Shown: piece by piece, positions 9,504 through 17,272 of the stretch
Numbering within the stretch: position 1 is the first letter of the stretch
Layout: every line of letters starts with the position of its first letter
Source of the DNA: CALBRZ01 sp964511065
Lineage (GTDB): Bacteria; Planctomycetota; Planctomycetia; Pirellulales; S012-138
Direction of reading: 5' to 3'
NCBI GenBank assembly: GCA_964511065.1
Contig: CAZEEG010000002.1
Span: 1-64,000, forward strand
DNA length: 64,000 nt
Program-made: the position numbers and the translations under genes
The notes under the pieces: model-generated
The model's database searches: none
Told to the model about the DNA's origin: nothing
Seen by the model: the letters and a program-made list of their open reading frames with translations, nothing else

Positions 9504-10082
9504 TTAGCGGCGGATACCGCCGGCCCGCCAGTCGGTGCCCTGGCGGGGCGGATCACTCCGCAACTGCGTGCCGCCGATCGAGTTCTTTTGGGCAACCGTC
9601 GGCCGCCCATCGAACGGATCGTTGCTGATGGCAACGCGGCGGGTGACTTCTTCTTCGACCATGCGGCGTTCCGTGATCGGTACGCGCACCACTTCTTTCT
9701 CGGGGATCAATTCCCGGCGAGTAACGGGCCGGCGAACCGTTTCGCTCCGCGTTTCCCAGCGCGTAACCGGCACATACCGGTAAGCCAGGTGCGGCTTGGC
9801 AAACGGATTGAACCAGCCCGCCCAGTAGGCTTCCCAGCGGTATTCGGTGACAGGAACGTTCACAAGTCGGGTGTACTCCTCAGTTTCGGTGGAGTACTGT
9901 TCGCGAAAGACGGTTCGTTCGCGCTCTTCGAAGCGAGTCTCGGTGACGGGCCGCATAACCTTCGAGCGTGTCTCGCGGTAGCGCACCCCATCCTCAACGT
10001 ACTCACGCACCTCCTGTGCGAGTGCGCCCGACGCGCAGGCCAACAATCCTGCCGCAACGGCCCATCCATGGATCCGTGCCAC
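9504..10082 (-). CDS. Secreted protein with repeated 'VPVT.R.E' motif
   Basis: A 192-residue exported protein of unknown function. Residues 1-22 form a Sec signal (MARIHGWAVAAGLLACASGALAQ is cut near AQ). The mature part is built from short degenerate repeats with a beta-strand pattern: VMRPVTETRFEERER, LVNVPVTEYRWE, YVPVTRWETRSE, VRRPVTRRELIPE, VRVPITERRMVEEEV. Such Val-Pro-Val/Ile-Thr-x-x-Arg units recur in exported planctomycete proteins I would call hypothetical. The tail is polar and Gly/Arg-rich. A GGGAGG ribosome site lies upstream of the ATG. Highly charged alternating strands suggest a fibrous or cell-wall-associated protein; this is inference. Confidence 0.8.
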   Translation of the reverse strand: MARIHGWAVAAGLLACASGALAQEVREYVEDGVRYRETRSKVMRPVTETRFEERERTVFREQYSTETEEYTRLVNVPVTEYRWEAYWAGWFNPFAKPHLAYRYVPVTRWETRSETVRRPVTRRELIPEKEVVRVPITERRMVEEEVTRRVAISNDPFDGRPTVAQKNSIGGTQLRSDPPRQGTDWRAGGIRR

Positions 10083-10172
10083 GGCTACCTCCCAGCATCG
10101 CTAGAGTCCAAGTGCGGCGCAGTCATCGAAAGCTGTCGCCGCCGCCCCCGTACAGGTCGGATGCTCGAATGT

Positions 10173-10193
10173 GGTGTTCATGGATTGAACACC
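10173..10193. repeat. Inverted repeat, operator- or hairpin-like
   Basis: GGTGTTC (10173-10179), 7-nt loop, GAACACC (10187-10193), perfect. It is enclosed by a second pair, AGGTCGG (10154-10160) and CCGACCT (10192-10198), which shares two bases with the inner arm. It lies between the divergent repeat-protein and Trm112-like genes and could be an operator or an RNA leader structure. Confidence 0.4.
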
Positions 10194-10270
10194 GACCTCT
10201 GGTTCTGTATCGGTTCAACCCGTATAAAAGCGGCAACGAAAATGGCCTGCACCGCCGATTCTCATTAAAG

Positions 10271-10287
10271 CCGTGCAACGTTCACGG
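10271..10287. promoter_or_regulatory. Palindromic putative operator
   Basis: CCGTGCAACGTTCACGG is a 17-bp palindrome with one mismatched pair around AACGTT, 81 bp before the Trm112-like start. A TATAAA box occurs at 10223-10228 just upstream. The dyad symmetry suggests a dimeric regulator site; no regulator is identified. Confidence 0.35.
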
Positions 10288-10367
10288 TTTAGAAACTGGC
10301 ATCGGGCAGGCGGCCCGCCCGATGGGTGCCCTCCAACTTCCCTATTCTTGCGAACCTGACAACGACG

Positions 10368-10718
10368 ATGGCAAAAGGCATTAAAATTGACGAAACCATG
10401 CTTCCGTTGATCCGCTGCCCCGCTAGCCACCAGACGCTGCGGCTAGCAACGGCCGACGAACTGGCTCGTCTGAATGCCAGCATTGCCAACAGCCTCCTCA
10501 AAACCGTGGGCGGGGAAACCGCTGGCGAGCCATTGGAAGGCGCGCTGATCCGCGAGGACGGCACCGTGGTCTACCCCATTGTCGACGGCATCGCCCGCCT
10601 GATTGCCGACGATGGCCTGAAATTGCCCGAGGAGCTGGTCCTGCCCGCCACTCAGGAGCAAGCCGACCACCTCGCCAAGGCCGACGAAGTCGACGGCAAC
10701 GGCTCACCACACAGCTAG
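10368..10718 (+). CDS. Trm112-like small protein
   Basis: A 116-residue protein resembling the Trm112/YcaR family of small zinc-binding or methyltransferase-partner proteins. The N-terminal phrase MLPLIRCPASHQTLRLA corresponds to the family's 'LLCPxCKGxL' entry, and VVYPIVDGIARLI matches the conserved 'yPI.dGiP.ml' strand. The second Cys of the usual CxxC is replaced (CPAS), and an insertion separates the two conserved parts, so zinc binding is doubtful. The ATG at 10368 was chosen because the homologous region begins there; an in-frame GTG at 10326 is less likely. No clear ribosome site. The role is probably cytoplasmic; the partner is unknown. Confidence 0.65.
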   Translation: MAKGIKIDETMLPLIRCPASHQTLRLATADELARLNASIANSLLKTVGGETAGEPLEGALIREDGTVVYPIVDGIARLIADDGLKLPEELVLPATQEQADHLAKADEVDGNGSPHS

Positions 10719-10779
10719 AGACACGCGGCAACCCTGGAGCGGCATGGCGTGGCGTGGCGCGCGCAGGTCGCGCCTGCGA

Positions 10780-11175
10780 TCAGACTTCCTCCGGCGGCGG
10801 ATCGAGGTGAATCTCGGGAATCCGCTCGGCGTCGATCTCGATTTGCGGGTACTCTTCCTGGCTGGAGAGCACCTCGGCAAAACAGTGCTGCATTTCCGCC
10901 AGCAGTTTCTCCAGATCGAGGCCCATGTACATCGGCCGGTACGATTCCAGGTAGGAACGCGAGCTATGGTACAGCTTGCGGGCCCCGCGGGTATTGCCGT
11001 TGCCAAAATGGTACAGGGCCACCGCCGTCTGGATCAGCCCTTGATAGAACTTGCGGCTCTCGCCGTGTTCATCGGCCCAAAGTTCTTCCCAGGCCTCGTG
11101 GCTTTCAAAGAATTCGCACTCGTTGAAGTAGCGAATACCTTCCAGGTAGAGCGGATGGTAAGGGCTTTGGCTCAT
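10780..11175 (-). CDS. DUF309 family protein
   Basis: A 131-residue all-helical protein of the DUF309 family, whose function is not established. It shows the family pattern clearly: YFNECEFFESHEAWEELW near residues 16-33, FYQGLIQTAVALYHFGNGN near 43-61, then GARKLYHSSRSYL. The charged C-terminal tail (IHLDPPPEEV) is not conserved in the family as I know it. The gene converges with the Trm112-like gene across 61 bp and is preceded on its own strand by two hairpins that close the upstream transcription unit. Confidence 0.88.
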   Translation of the reverse strand: MSQSPYHPLYLEGIRYFNECEFFESHEAWEELWADEHGESRKFYQGLIQTAVALYHFGNGNTRGARKLYHSSRSYLESYRPMYMGLDLEKLLAEMQHCFAEVLSSQEEYPQIEIDAERIPEIHLDPPPEEV

Positions 11176-11194
11176 GCGGATCGCCCAAGAAAGA

Positions 11195-11217
11195 GGGGGC
11201 CGCGGTGGTTGGCCCCC
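11195..11217 (-). terminator. Second hairpin downstream of the Bax-inhibitor-like gene
   Basis: GGGGGCC (11195-11201) pairs perfectly with GGCCCCC (11211-11217), loop 9 nt. On the minus strand TCTTTCTTGG follows. It lies just before the DUF309 start, behind a stronger terminator. Confidence 0.5.
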
Positions 11218-11237
11218 CCATTGAGATCACCATCGCG

Positions 11238-11268
11238 AAAAAACAGGGGGCCGGATTGCTCCGGCCCC
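11238..11268 (-). terminator. Intrinsic terminator of the Bax-inhibitor-like gene
   Basis: On the minus strand GGGGCCGG, loop AGCAAT, CCGGCCCC, then CTG and six T (11238-11243). Stem is perfect over 8 bp, and the hairpin begins 50 nt past the stop of the leftward gene ending at 11318. Confidence 0.8.
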
Positions 11269-11317
11269 TTTCTGGTTGTGATTCAGCAAACAAACCGACC
11301 GCACGCGGCGCGGCGGT

Positions 11318-12049
11318 TTAGTCGTCGCCAGCGTACCGCATCACCAGTTGCAGCACGTACCAGAACAGCGTGGCGAGCGAAGCAAACAGCGCCAAGGCGG
11401 CGGCCACGTGCTGGCTGGTGTGGTAATGGTGCAGCACATTGCTGGTTTCGTACAGAATCCAGCCGCTCATCAGCACGACCATCGCCCAGACGAAGATGAT
11501 CCCCAAGTTAAAGCCGGCAAAGATCGAAACCAGAATCAGCACGAACGCCGCCAGCGATCCCAGCATCAAGATGCCGCGGAGGAACGAGAAGTCCTTGGCG
11601 GTGAAAAACACAATCACCGTCAGGCCGGCAAAGATCACCATCGTAATCAAGCCGGCGGGCATGATGATCTCGACGTTGCGTGCCGACTCCATCGCCTGGG
11701 CGATGTACAGCAGCGGGAGGAAGATCACCGCTTCGATGAGCACAAACAGCCCCAACCCGAGGTACTGAATCCCTGGGGAGGAAGCGCGGCTGGCCATGTT
11801 ATTCGCAATGGTTGAAACCACCATGAAGGCGCCCAGTACGGCGAGCCAACCCCAGCGTGTACCTAGAACCGAATGCGCAAAGCTTTCGGCGATTCCTGAT
11901 GCAAAAAAGATCGACTCCAGGATCACGAACAAGATGACTGCCCCACCCAAGTGGAGGTATGTCTTGCGGATGAAATCCGCTCTTTCGTCTACGGTAGCCT
12001 CGGCGGCAACGCGGCCAAACGCCGCATACGGGTTCTGCGCCTCGCTCAT
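11318..12049 (-). CDS. Bax inhibitor-1/YccA family membrane protein
   Basis: A 243-residue polytopic inner-membrane protein with about seven helices and a short polar N-terminal tail (MSEAQNPYAAFGR..). The N-terminal signature ERADFIRKTYLHLGGAV is the recognisable family entry, and the last helix carries the usual acidic C-terminal end (MRYAGDD). Family members (YbhL, YccA, TMBIM) are ion- or calcium-leak proteins or protease modulators; the role in planctomycetes is unknown. A minus-strand promoter (12122-12150) and a terminator (11238-11268) make it a single-gene unit. GGGGTG about 6 nt upstream may serve as the ribosome site. Confidence 0.88.
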   Translation of the reverse strand: MSEAQNPYAAFGRVAAEATVDERADFIRKTYLHLGGAVILFVILESIFFASGIAESFAHSVLGTRWGWLAVLGAFMVVSTIANNMASRASSPGIQYLGLGLFVLIEAVIFLPLLYIAQAMESARNVEIIMPAGLITMVIFAGLTVIVFFTAKDFSFLRGILMLGSLAAFVLILVSIFAGFNLGIIFVWAMVVLMSGWILYETSNVLHHYHTSQHVAAALALFASLATLFWYVLQLVMRYAGDD

Positions 12050-12474
12050 CGAATCACCCCCTCACTGGGAATTGGGAATGGGATATGGGATTGCCCTGGA
12101 GATTTGCAAACATTCGCCGCCACAGTACATCTAATCTACCTTTCGGTCAAGCAATTTGCTTCTTGTTGTAAACTCTGAAAATTTTTTGGTTTACGCCCCA
12201 TCCTCCGCCTGCCACATTCCCGACGAATTGCCCGCAGTGCTGGCGCTGCCCCCCCTCTGTAAGCGTATCGTATTTGGCGGCAATATCTTCCACTGCCCCC
12301 CTCCAAAGAGGAATTCGTGAGCCCGTTCAACCGGTACGGCCGGTCGTACCTGCCTTGGCCGGGCGCCCGACTCACGTTGACCCAGAACCGGCTCTGAGCT
12401 AGCTTCTTTCCCAGCAATCAGATACGAACGTCCCGGTGGATGGCGCCCCGGGGCAATTTCTCCAGGGACGGAGC
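12050..12474. other. Divergent intergenic region
   Basis: 425 bases without a supported gene. It holds the leftward promoter at 12122-12150. An AT-rich patch at 12130-12190 contrasts with the GC-rich flanks. No clear promoter was seen for the rightward gene that starts at 12475. Confidence 0.5.
12122..12150 (-). promoter_or_regulatory. Promoter of the Bax-inhibitor-like gene
   Basis: On the minus strand TTGACC (12150-12145), 17-bp spacer, TACTGT (12127-12122). Predicted leader to the start codon about 65 nt. Confidence 0.55.
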
Positions 12475-14196
12475 ATGCGACGACATCTGGCCACACTTGC
12501 CGCCCTGATCTTGCTGACCGCCACCGTTCAGGTGTGGTGCGTGCAACATGCAGTGGTCCCGGCCCAAGATGCCGTGCGGTACGTGAACCTGGCGCAGGCC
12601 ATGCAGCAACACGGCTTTTTGGCCGTCATGCGGGCCACGCACCAGGAACCGCTCTTTCCGGCGCTCGTATGCCAAATCCATACGGCCTCCCAATGGCTAG
12701 GGTTCGATGGCGGCATTTCCTGGTTAACCGCCGTTCAACTGGCGGCTGCGTCAGCCAGCACGTTAACGATCATTCCGCTGTACGGCTTGATGCTGTCCTT
12801 TGTACCCTGGCGAGCGGCCATCGCCGGGGGGGTGTTCTATGCCACCCTTGGTTCGCTCGCTCGACTGGGCGCCGATGGTCTCGCCGACAGCACCCATCTC
12901 CTGTTGTTGGCGATGGCCCTGCTGTTTGCCACGATCGCCTGGAAACAACTGGATCGACTGATGGGCGGCGAGGCGGCCGATTCAGATGCCCCTGCGCTGC
13001 CGCTGGGTGTCCGGCGGCCAATCGCCTGCATCGTGGCGGCATCGTTTGCCACAGGATTGGTCGCTGCCATTGCCACCTTGGCCAAGGCCGAGGCGTTGCT
13101 GCTGGTTCCCGCCTGGTTTCTCGTATTGCTGTGCCCGGCAGCCTGGCGGCTGGGGCGACGCCAAGCCAGCGCGCTCGCTGCTGTAACGCTGCTCGCTGGC
13201 TTCGGCATCGTGATGATTCCGTACATGCAAGCGGTCCAAGCACCTTCGCTGGCCGCGGCCGCCGCGCGCTTGATGGCCCAGCCCGAGGGGGCCAACGGCC
13301 TGAACCATCTGGTTACCCCCGAACATGCTCCCTTGCTTCCGGGACAGCTACGCACGGAGGAAGGGGAGCGGCTTTCATTCGAACGCAAGGATCCGGAAAC
13401 GAGCCTGCGCCGCTTTGGTTGGCTGGCCGCCAGCCGGGAGTTCCTCAAGGAACTGCCCGGTGCCTTTCAATATGCCATCGGTGCCTTGGCCGTGGTGGGG
13501 CTTGGCGTGTTGCCAGCCACCGGACGGCACCGCCTCGCTGATCGCTTCATCTGGGCCTATTGGATTCTGTACACCATTGCCGTCTTGGTGGCCGCCAGCC
13601 AATTGGGATACCTGTCAACACGGCACGTATTGCCGCTCGTGTTGCTTGGCATGGGACCGGCTGGCCTGGGCGCAATGGCCGTGGGCGAACGGCTCACGCG
13701 CGCGCTCAGCAACCATCCCGAACCACACCACAAGGACTTGCCGAAATACGCCCCTTACAGCCGAGGCACCAAGGCTGCCTGGGGCGTAGTGGCCGCCGTC
13801 GCAGCGACCTGTTTGGTCCGGACACTCCCCCCGCTTCATGCAGGCCGGGAACCGCACCGGAAGGCTGCCGAGTGGATTGCCCAGCAGCACGCGCCGGGCC
13901 GTGTTCTCGATACCCGCGGTTGGACCGGCCTGATCACTGGCCGTGAAACCTACACCTACGAACGAGCGCCGCTGGCCTGGGGCGATCCCCACTTGGCTTA
14001 TGTGGTGCTCGAACACCACGAACTGAACCACGATACCGCCCGGAGCCGCACCTTGGCACGGCTACTGGAGGTGGCTGGCGAACCGGCCGCAACGTTCGCC
14101 AACCCCAGCGGCGATTCCCGCAAGGATGTTGCCGTTTACCGTTGGTTTCCCGAACGGCTTTCGCTCGCCAGCTATGGAGCGCCTCACCAACGATGA
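12475..14196 (+). CDS. Polytopic membrane protein, GT-C glycosyltransferase-like
   Basis: A 573-residue membrane protein with roughly ten hydrophobic segments and a soluble C-terminal domain of about 130 residues. The first lumenal loop contains QDAVRYVNLAQAMQQHG, resembling the D-x-x-x-Y entry of the dolichyl-phosphate-mannose/ArnT superfamily (GT-C, PMT-like), followed by an acidic and His-containing loop (RATHQEPLFPALV). That suggests transfer of a sugar from a polyprenyl-phosphate donor on the periplasmic face; the family call is inference from architecture. The ATG at 12475 is chosen because a signal-anchor begins there (MRRHLATLAALILLT) and GGACGGAG lies just upstream; an in-frame GTG at 12436 is possible. 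A methyltransferase and a phosphatase-superfamily gene follow on the same strand. Confidence 0.6.
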   Translation: MRRHLATLAALILLTATVQVWCVQHAVVPAQDAVRYVNLAQAMQQHGFLAVMRATHQEPLFPALVCQIHTASQWLGFDGGISWLTAVQLAAASASTLTIIPLYGLMLSFVPWRAAIAGGVFYATLGSLARLGADGLADSTHLLLLAMALLFATIAWKQLDRLMGGEAADSDAPALPLGVRRPIACIVAASFATGLVAAIATLAKAEALLLVPAWFLVLLCPAAWRLGRRQASALAAVTLLAGFGIVMIPYMQAVQAPSLAAAAARLMAQPEGANGLNHLVTPEHAPLLPGQLRTEEGERLSFERKDPETSLRRFGWLAASREFLKELPGAFQYAIGALAVVGLGVLPATGRHRLADRFIWAYWILYTIAVLVAASQLGYLSTRHVLPLVLLGMGPAGLGAMAVGERLTRALSNHPEPHHKDLPKYAPYSRGTKAAWGVVAAVAATCLVRTLPPLHAGREPHRKAAEWIAQQHAPGRVLDTRGWTGLITGRETYTYERAPLAWGDPHLAYVVLEHHELNHDTARSRTLARLLEVAGEPAATFANPSGDSRKDVAVYRWFPERLSLASYGAPHQR

Positions 14197-14470
14197 AATC
14201 GGGCGCAGACCACACGCAACTGCGGCCGCCTTGAATCTAAAGACCCAATGTAAGTTGCATTTAGTACCAAGCCCCTGAACAGGACATCCGATTTTTTGGT
14301 CAATCGCGGCCATTGATTCTTGAGTAGTGTTTTTGGGTTGTGAATGCTCACCTCGCATCATGCGGTGGGCCGAAATGCCGCCGAGTGTACTGGATACTGA
14401 AAACATCGCGCTTCCGATTATCCACAACCCAACATCGGCGGCGCAGCCATCCATCATAGATCCATCCCTA

Positions 14471-14507
14471 TTATTGACACCTGTGCAGCTAAGGTCCGCT
14501 CACTTTC
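14471..14507. repeat. Dispersed repeat, copy 1
   Basis: Begins TTATTGACACCTG and ends CCGCTCACTTTC. It aligns without gaps to 26801-26837 at 30 of 37 positions. It includes a TTGACA box at 14474-14479, but no matching -10. Confidence 0.5.
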
Positions 14508-14546
14508 GTGCAAGCCCTATGAGATACGGCCCATTGTGCTGGAAAA

Positions 14547-14581
14547 CGGAAGACTTCCGGCGCCGGTCGCTCGACGACCGG
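14547..14581. repeat. Two adjacent palindromes before the methyltransferase
   Basis: CGGAAGACTTCCG (14547-14559) is a perfect palindrome around one base. Immediately after, CCGGTCG (14563-14569) pairs with CGACCGG (14575-14581) over a 5-nt loop. Possible terminator of the upstream gene or a leader structure; no T-run. Confidence 0.4.
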
Positions 14582-14641
14582 ACATTGGCTACGCAACCAT
14601 CAATAGGACCACCGTCTATTTAACCTATTCAGACAGCCATC

Positions 14642-15373
14642 ATGCGCGACAACGTCAAAGCATTTATCGAGTCGGTCGCGTCGGCCTTCCCCATCGCAGG
14701 GCCGATCTATGAATTCGGTTCCTACCTCGTAGCCGGGCAGGAGCAACAGGCGAACCTGCGGCCAATCTTCCCGGGCAAGACCTATGTAGGCTGCGATATG
14801 CGCGCCGGGCCGGGCGTGGATCGCATTGAAGACCTGGGCCGCTTGAAGCTCGACGACAACGTCGCCGGCACCATCATCTGTGTGGACACGCTGGAGCATG
14901 TGTTTGAGGTTCGCAAAGCGGTCGATGAGATGCTCCGCGTATTGCGGCCCGGCGGCCTGATCCTGGTAAGCGTGCCGCTGGACTTTCGCATTCATGATTA
15001 TCCCGACGATTATTGGCGGCTGACGCCCAGTTGCGTGGCGCGGCTGATGGCGCCGCTGGCAGCAACGGTGATCGGGTCGCAAGGGGTGGAGAGCTACCCT
15101 CACACGGTGCTGGGTTTGGGGATGAAAGCGCCGGTGGACGCCCATTTTTCCCAGCGGGCACGGCTGCTCATTCACAAGTACCAGGCCTGGTGTGCAGCGG
15201 CCCGGGGGCGGCAGCCCAAGCTTCAACGCCTGAAACGCTGGGTAACCAGTTGGGTCCGCAGCAAGGGTGAGCGGCGCCGCGATCGCGCCGAGTTTGCGTG
15301 CCGCTTCACCGTACAGTTCCCCGCCGCCGCGGCAGAAGATACTAAAACGCTGCTCCAGCGCACCTTGACGTAA
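14642..15373 (+). CDS. SAM-dependent class I methyltransferase
   Basis: A 243-residue cytoplasmic methyltransferase of the Methyltransf_11 type. Visible landmarks are EFGSYLV (degenerate motif I) near residues 24-30, YVGCDMRAGPGVD (acidic end of strand 2), IICVDTLEHV (motif II/post-motif) and LRPGGLILVSVPL (motif III), the last being the strand 5 signature. The C-terminal 60 residues are basic. The substrate is not apparent. It is 52 bp upstream of the alkaline-phosphatase-superfamily gene on the same strand, so the two may be co-transcribed; the neighbouring GT-C-like protein suggests a glycan or lipid target, which is inference. Confidence 0.82.
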   Translation: MRDNVKAFIESVASAFPIAGPIYEFGSYLVAGQEQQANLRPIFPGKTYVGCDMRAGPGVDRIEDLGRLKLDDNVAGTIICVDTLEHVFEVRKAVDEMLRVLRPGGLILVSVPLDFRIHDYPDDYWRLTPSCVARLMAPLAATVIGSQGVESYPHTVLGLGMKAPVDAHFSQRARLLIHKYQAWCAAARGRQPKLQRLKRWVTSWVRSKGERRRDRAEFACRFTVQFPAAAAEDTKTLLQRTLT

Positions 15374-15425
15374 CACGCAGCGTGGTTGCATAGCCGATAG
15401 GCCATCGCTCACATAACCACCCAGG

Positions 15426-17153
15426 ATGGGGTGCTCCATGATGAATGGTCCTGCATCAAGCCAATTTCGTGTTCGTGGCGGCCGGACATCCGCCGAGCGG
15501 GTGCTGGTGATCGGACTGGACGGCGCTACCTGGGATCTATTGACGCCGCTGGCCGAGGCCGGCGTCATGCCCAACATTGCGGCGCTCATGCGGCGCTCGG
15601 CACTCGCCCAACTGGGGTCGACCGAACCATTTATCACTCCGGTCGCTTGGACCAGCTTTCAGACCGGAGCCGGAATCGACGGGCACGGCATTTTTGACTT
15701 TCGGTACTGGGATCACCACCAGCGCCAACTTTGCCTGAATCATGCGGGCAGGATTGGCTGCACGACGCTTCTGGATGCGGTGGCAGCCTCCGGTCGCACA
15801 GTCGTGTCGATCAATCTGCCGATGACATACCCCCCCCGCCTCGGCGAACCGCACATCGTTCTCGGCGGGCTCGACAGCCCGAGTGCGGAAGACGCCTTGG
15901 CGGCAAGTCCCACATTCGCAGCACGGTTGAAATCTGCGGGGCTGGAGTACGACCTGGCTCCCGTGTGGCGGGCCCGGCCGACCACTTTCGAAGCGCTGAA
16001 AGCCGGTGTCGATCGAACCTGCCAGGTGTTTCACAACCGCGCGGCCTCGGCCTGCCTGGCCGACCAGTTCACCGACTGGGGATTGCTGGTCGTGCAGTTT
16101 CAGACGCTGGACGCGCTTCAACATCGCTGCTGGCACTTGCTCATGCCGGGCGCCAAGGCCGAGGCCTCGTGGGTCCGCGAGGCACATCGGGCCATGCAGG
16201 CGCTAGACGAGGCCTGTGGCCAATTGTTTGAACTGGCTGCACGCCGCAATGCGGCTGTCGTCGTACTCAGCGATCACGGGTTCGGGCCGTTCGAAGGCAA
16301 AATTTCGGTCCCCCGAATCCTGGAACGGCAGCAACTTCTGGTGCCGGCAACCGGCGCGCAGCGGCTGGCGTACTCGGCAAACCAGCTACGATACAAACTG
16401 ACTCGATGGTGGTGGAAACGGAGAAATCGCGGGCGAAGCAGCGCCAGCATGGCCGTTTCCGCCATGGACCGCGCGCCGCTGGATTGGCGACGTACTCGCG
16501 CGCTCACCCTTCACGGTGACTTGGGCGCGATGGTTTACCTCAATCGGCCGGAACGCTTCGGCAGCGGGCCGCTGCGCACTGCCACCGAGGTTCGGCAGGC
16601 CGGATTGGAAGTTTGTGCAGCCCTCAAGGCGGCCCGGCACCCGCAATACGACACGCCGCTTTTCACCGACGTGTACCGTGTGGAAGAACGCTGGGATTGC
16701 GAACCGTTGGAACGATGCTGGCCCGACGTAGTAGGCATCCCTGCCGACGGCTGGCACACTCGCAGCAAGATCAGTGGCGGTGATTCCATCGTACTGGCCG
16801 ACGATATGCTCACCGGCACGCATCGCCGTGAAGGCGTGCTGATGATCGACGCCTCCGGCGTCCCTCGCGGCCAGCACCTGGAAGCCCATCTCTGGGACGT
16901 TGCTCCAACCATTCTCCAGATGCTCGGGCTGAACGTCCCAACGTCGATGACTGGCCGGCCGCTGTTTCAACAGCCGACGCCAGGCGCCACCTCACCGCAA
17001 CCCATGCGTACGGCCGTGCCGTCTTCCAGCGCCCCCATGGCTCGCACCGGGAACGCGGATTCGCGCACCGGCAGCGGAGTCGCAGAATCGCTGTCTGCAG
17101 AGCAGTTGGAGATTGTGGAACAACGACTGCGCGACCTGGGCTACATGGATTAA
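15426..17153 (+). CDS. Alkaline-phosphatase-superfamily phosphodiesterase/nucleotide pyrophosphatase-like
   Basis: A 575-residue enzyme of the type I phosphodiesterase/AP superfamily. The N-terminal metal site reads LVIGLDGATWDLL (residues about 27-39), followed by MPNIAALM and the nucleophile region TEPFITPVAWTSFQTG, in which the Thr/Ser before AWTSF is the candidate nucleophile. The second metal site is VVVLSDHGFGP near 278-288, and a C-terminal DVAPTILQMLGL closes the fold. Substrates in this superfamily range from nucleotide sugars to phosphonates and sulfates. No signal peptide is evident. Starts at 15426, 15438 and 15441 are all possible; GGGGTG lies before the latter two. The last 70 residues are Ser/Ala-rich and end in a helix, LEIVEQRLRDLGYMD, common in sulfatase-like relatives. 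Confidence 0.82.
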   Translation: MGCSMMNGPASSQFRVRGGRTSAERVLVIGLDGATWDLLTPLAEAGVMPNIAALMRRSALAQLGSTEPFITPVAWTSFQTGAGIDGHGIFDFRYWDHHQRQLCLNHAGRIGCTTLLDAVAASGRTVVSINLPMTYPPRLGEPHIVLGGLDSPSAEDALAASPTFAARLKSAGLEYDLAPVWRARPTTFEALKAGVDRTCQVFHNRAASACLADQFTDWGLLVVQFQTLDALQHRCWHLLMPGAKAEASWVREAHRAMQALDEACGQLFELAARRNAAVVVLSDHGFGPFEGKISVPRILERQQLLVPATGAQRLAYSANQLRYKLTRWWWKRRNRGRSSASMAVSAMDRAPLDWRRTRALTLHGDLGAMVYLNRPERFGSGPLRTATEVRQAGLEVCAALKAARHPQYDTPLFTDVYRVEERWDCEPLERCWPDVVGIPADGWHTRSKISGGDSIVLADDMLTGTHRREGVLMIDASGVPRGQHLEAHLWDVAPTILQMLGLNVPTSMTGRPLFQQPTPGATSPQPMRTAVPSSSAPMARTGNADSRTGSGVAESLSAEQLEIVEQRLRDLGYMD

Positions 17154-17204
17154 TCGGCTGGCGAACAATCACGCCGGGCTAACACACGTCTTGCCCGGTT
17201 GGGC

Positions 17205-17234
17205 TTGCTGCTAACACCAGGCGATTTGTATACA
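17205..17234 (+). promoter_or_regulatory. Promoter of the TPR gene
   Basis: TTGCTG (17205-17210), 18-bp spacer, TATACA (17229-17234), followed by GGAGG at 17255-17259 and the ATG at 17273. Confidence 0.5.
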
Positions 17235-17272
17235 GCCTCCAGCCATCCCCCCATGGAGGTTGCAACTCGCCT

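Larger units (their letters stand above)
14197..14641. other. Intergenic region with repeat copy and hairpins
   Basis: 445 bases, less GC-rich than the flanks. It contains a 37-bp sequence that recurs at the edge of the assembly gap (14471-14507), and two adjacent hairpins (14547-14581). No gene is supported. Confidence 0.5.

Noticed and set aside
8384..9634. A 416-codon minus-strand frame across the Gfo/Idh/MocA gene
   Set aside because: It overlaps a gene with complete motifs and crosses the perfect terminator.
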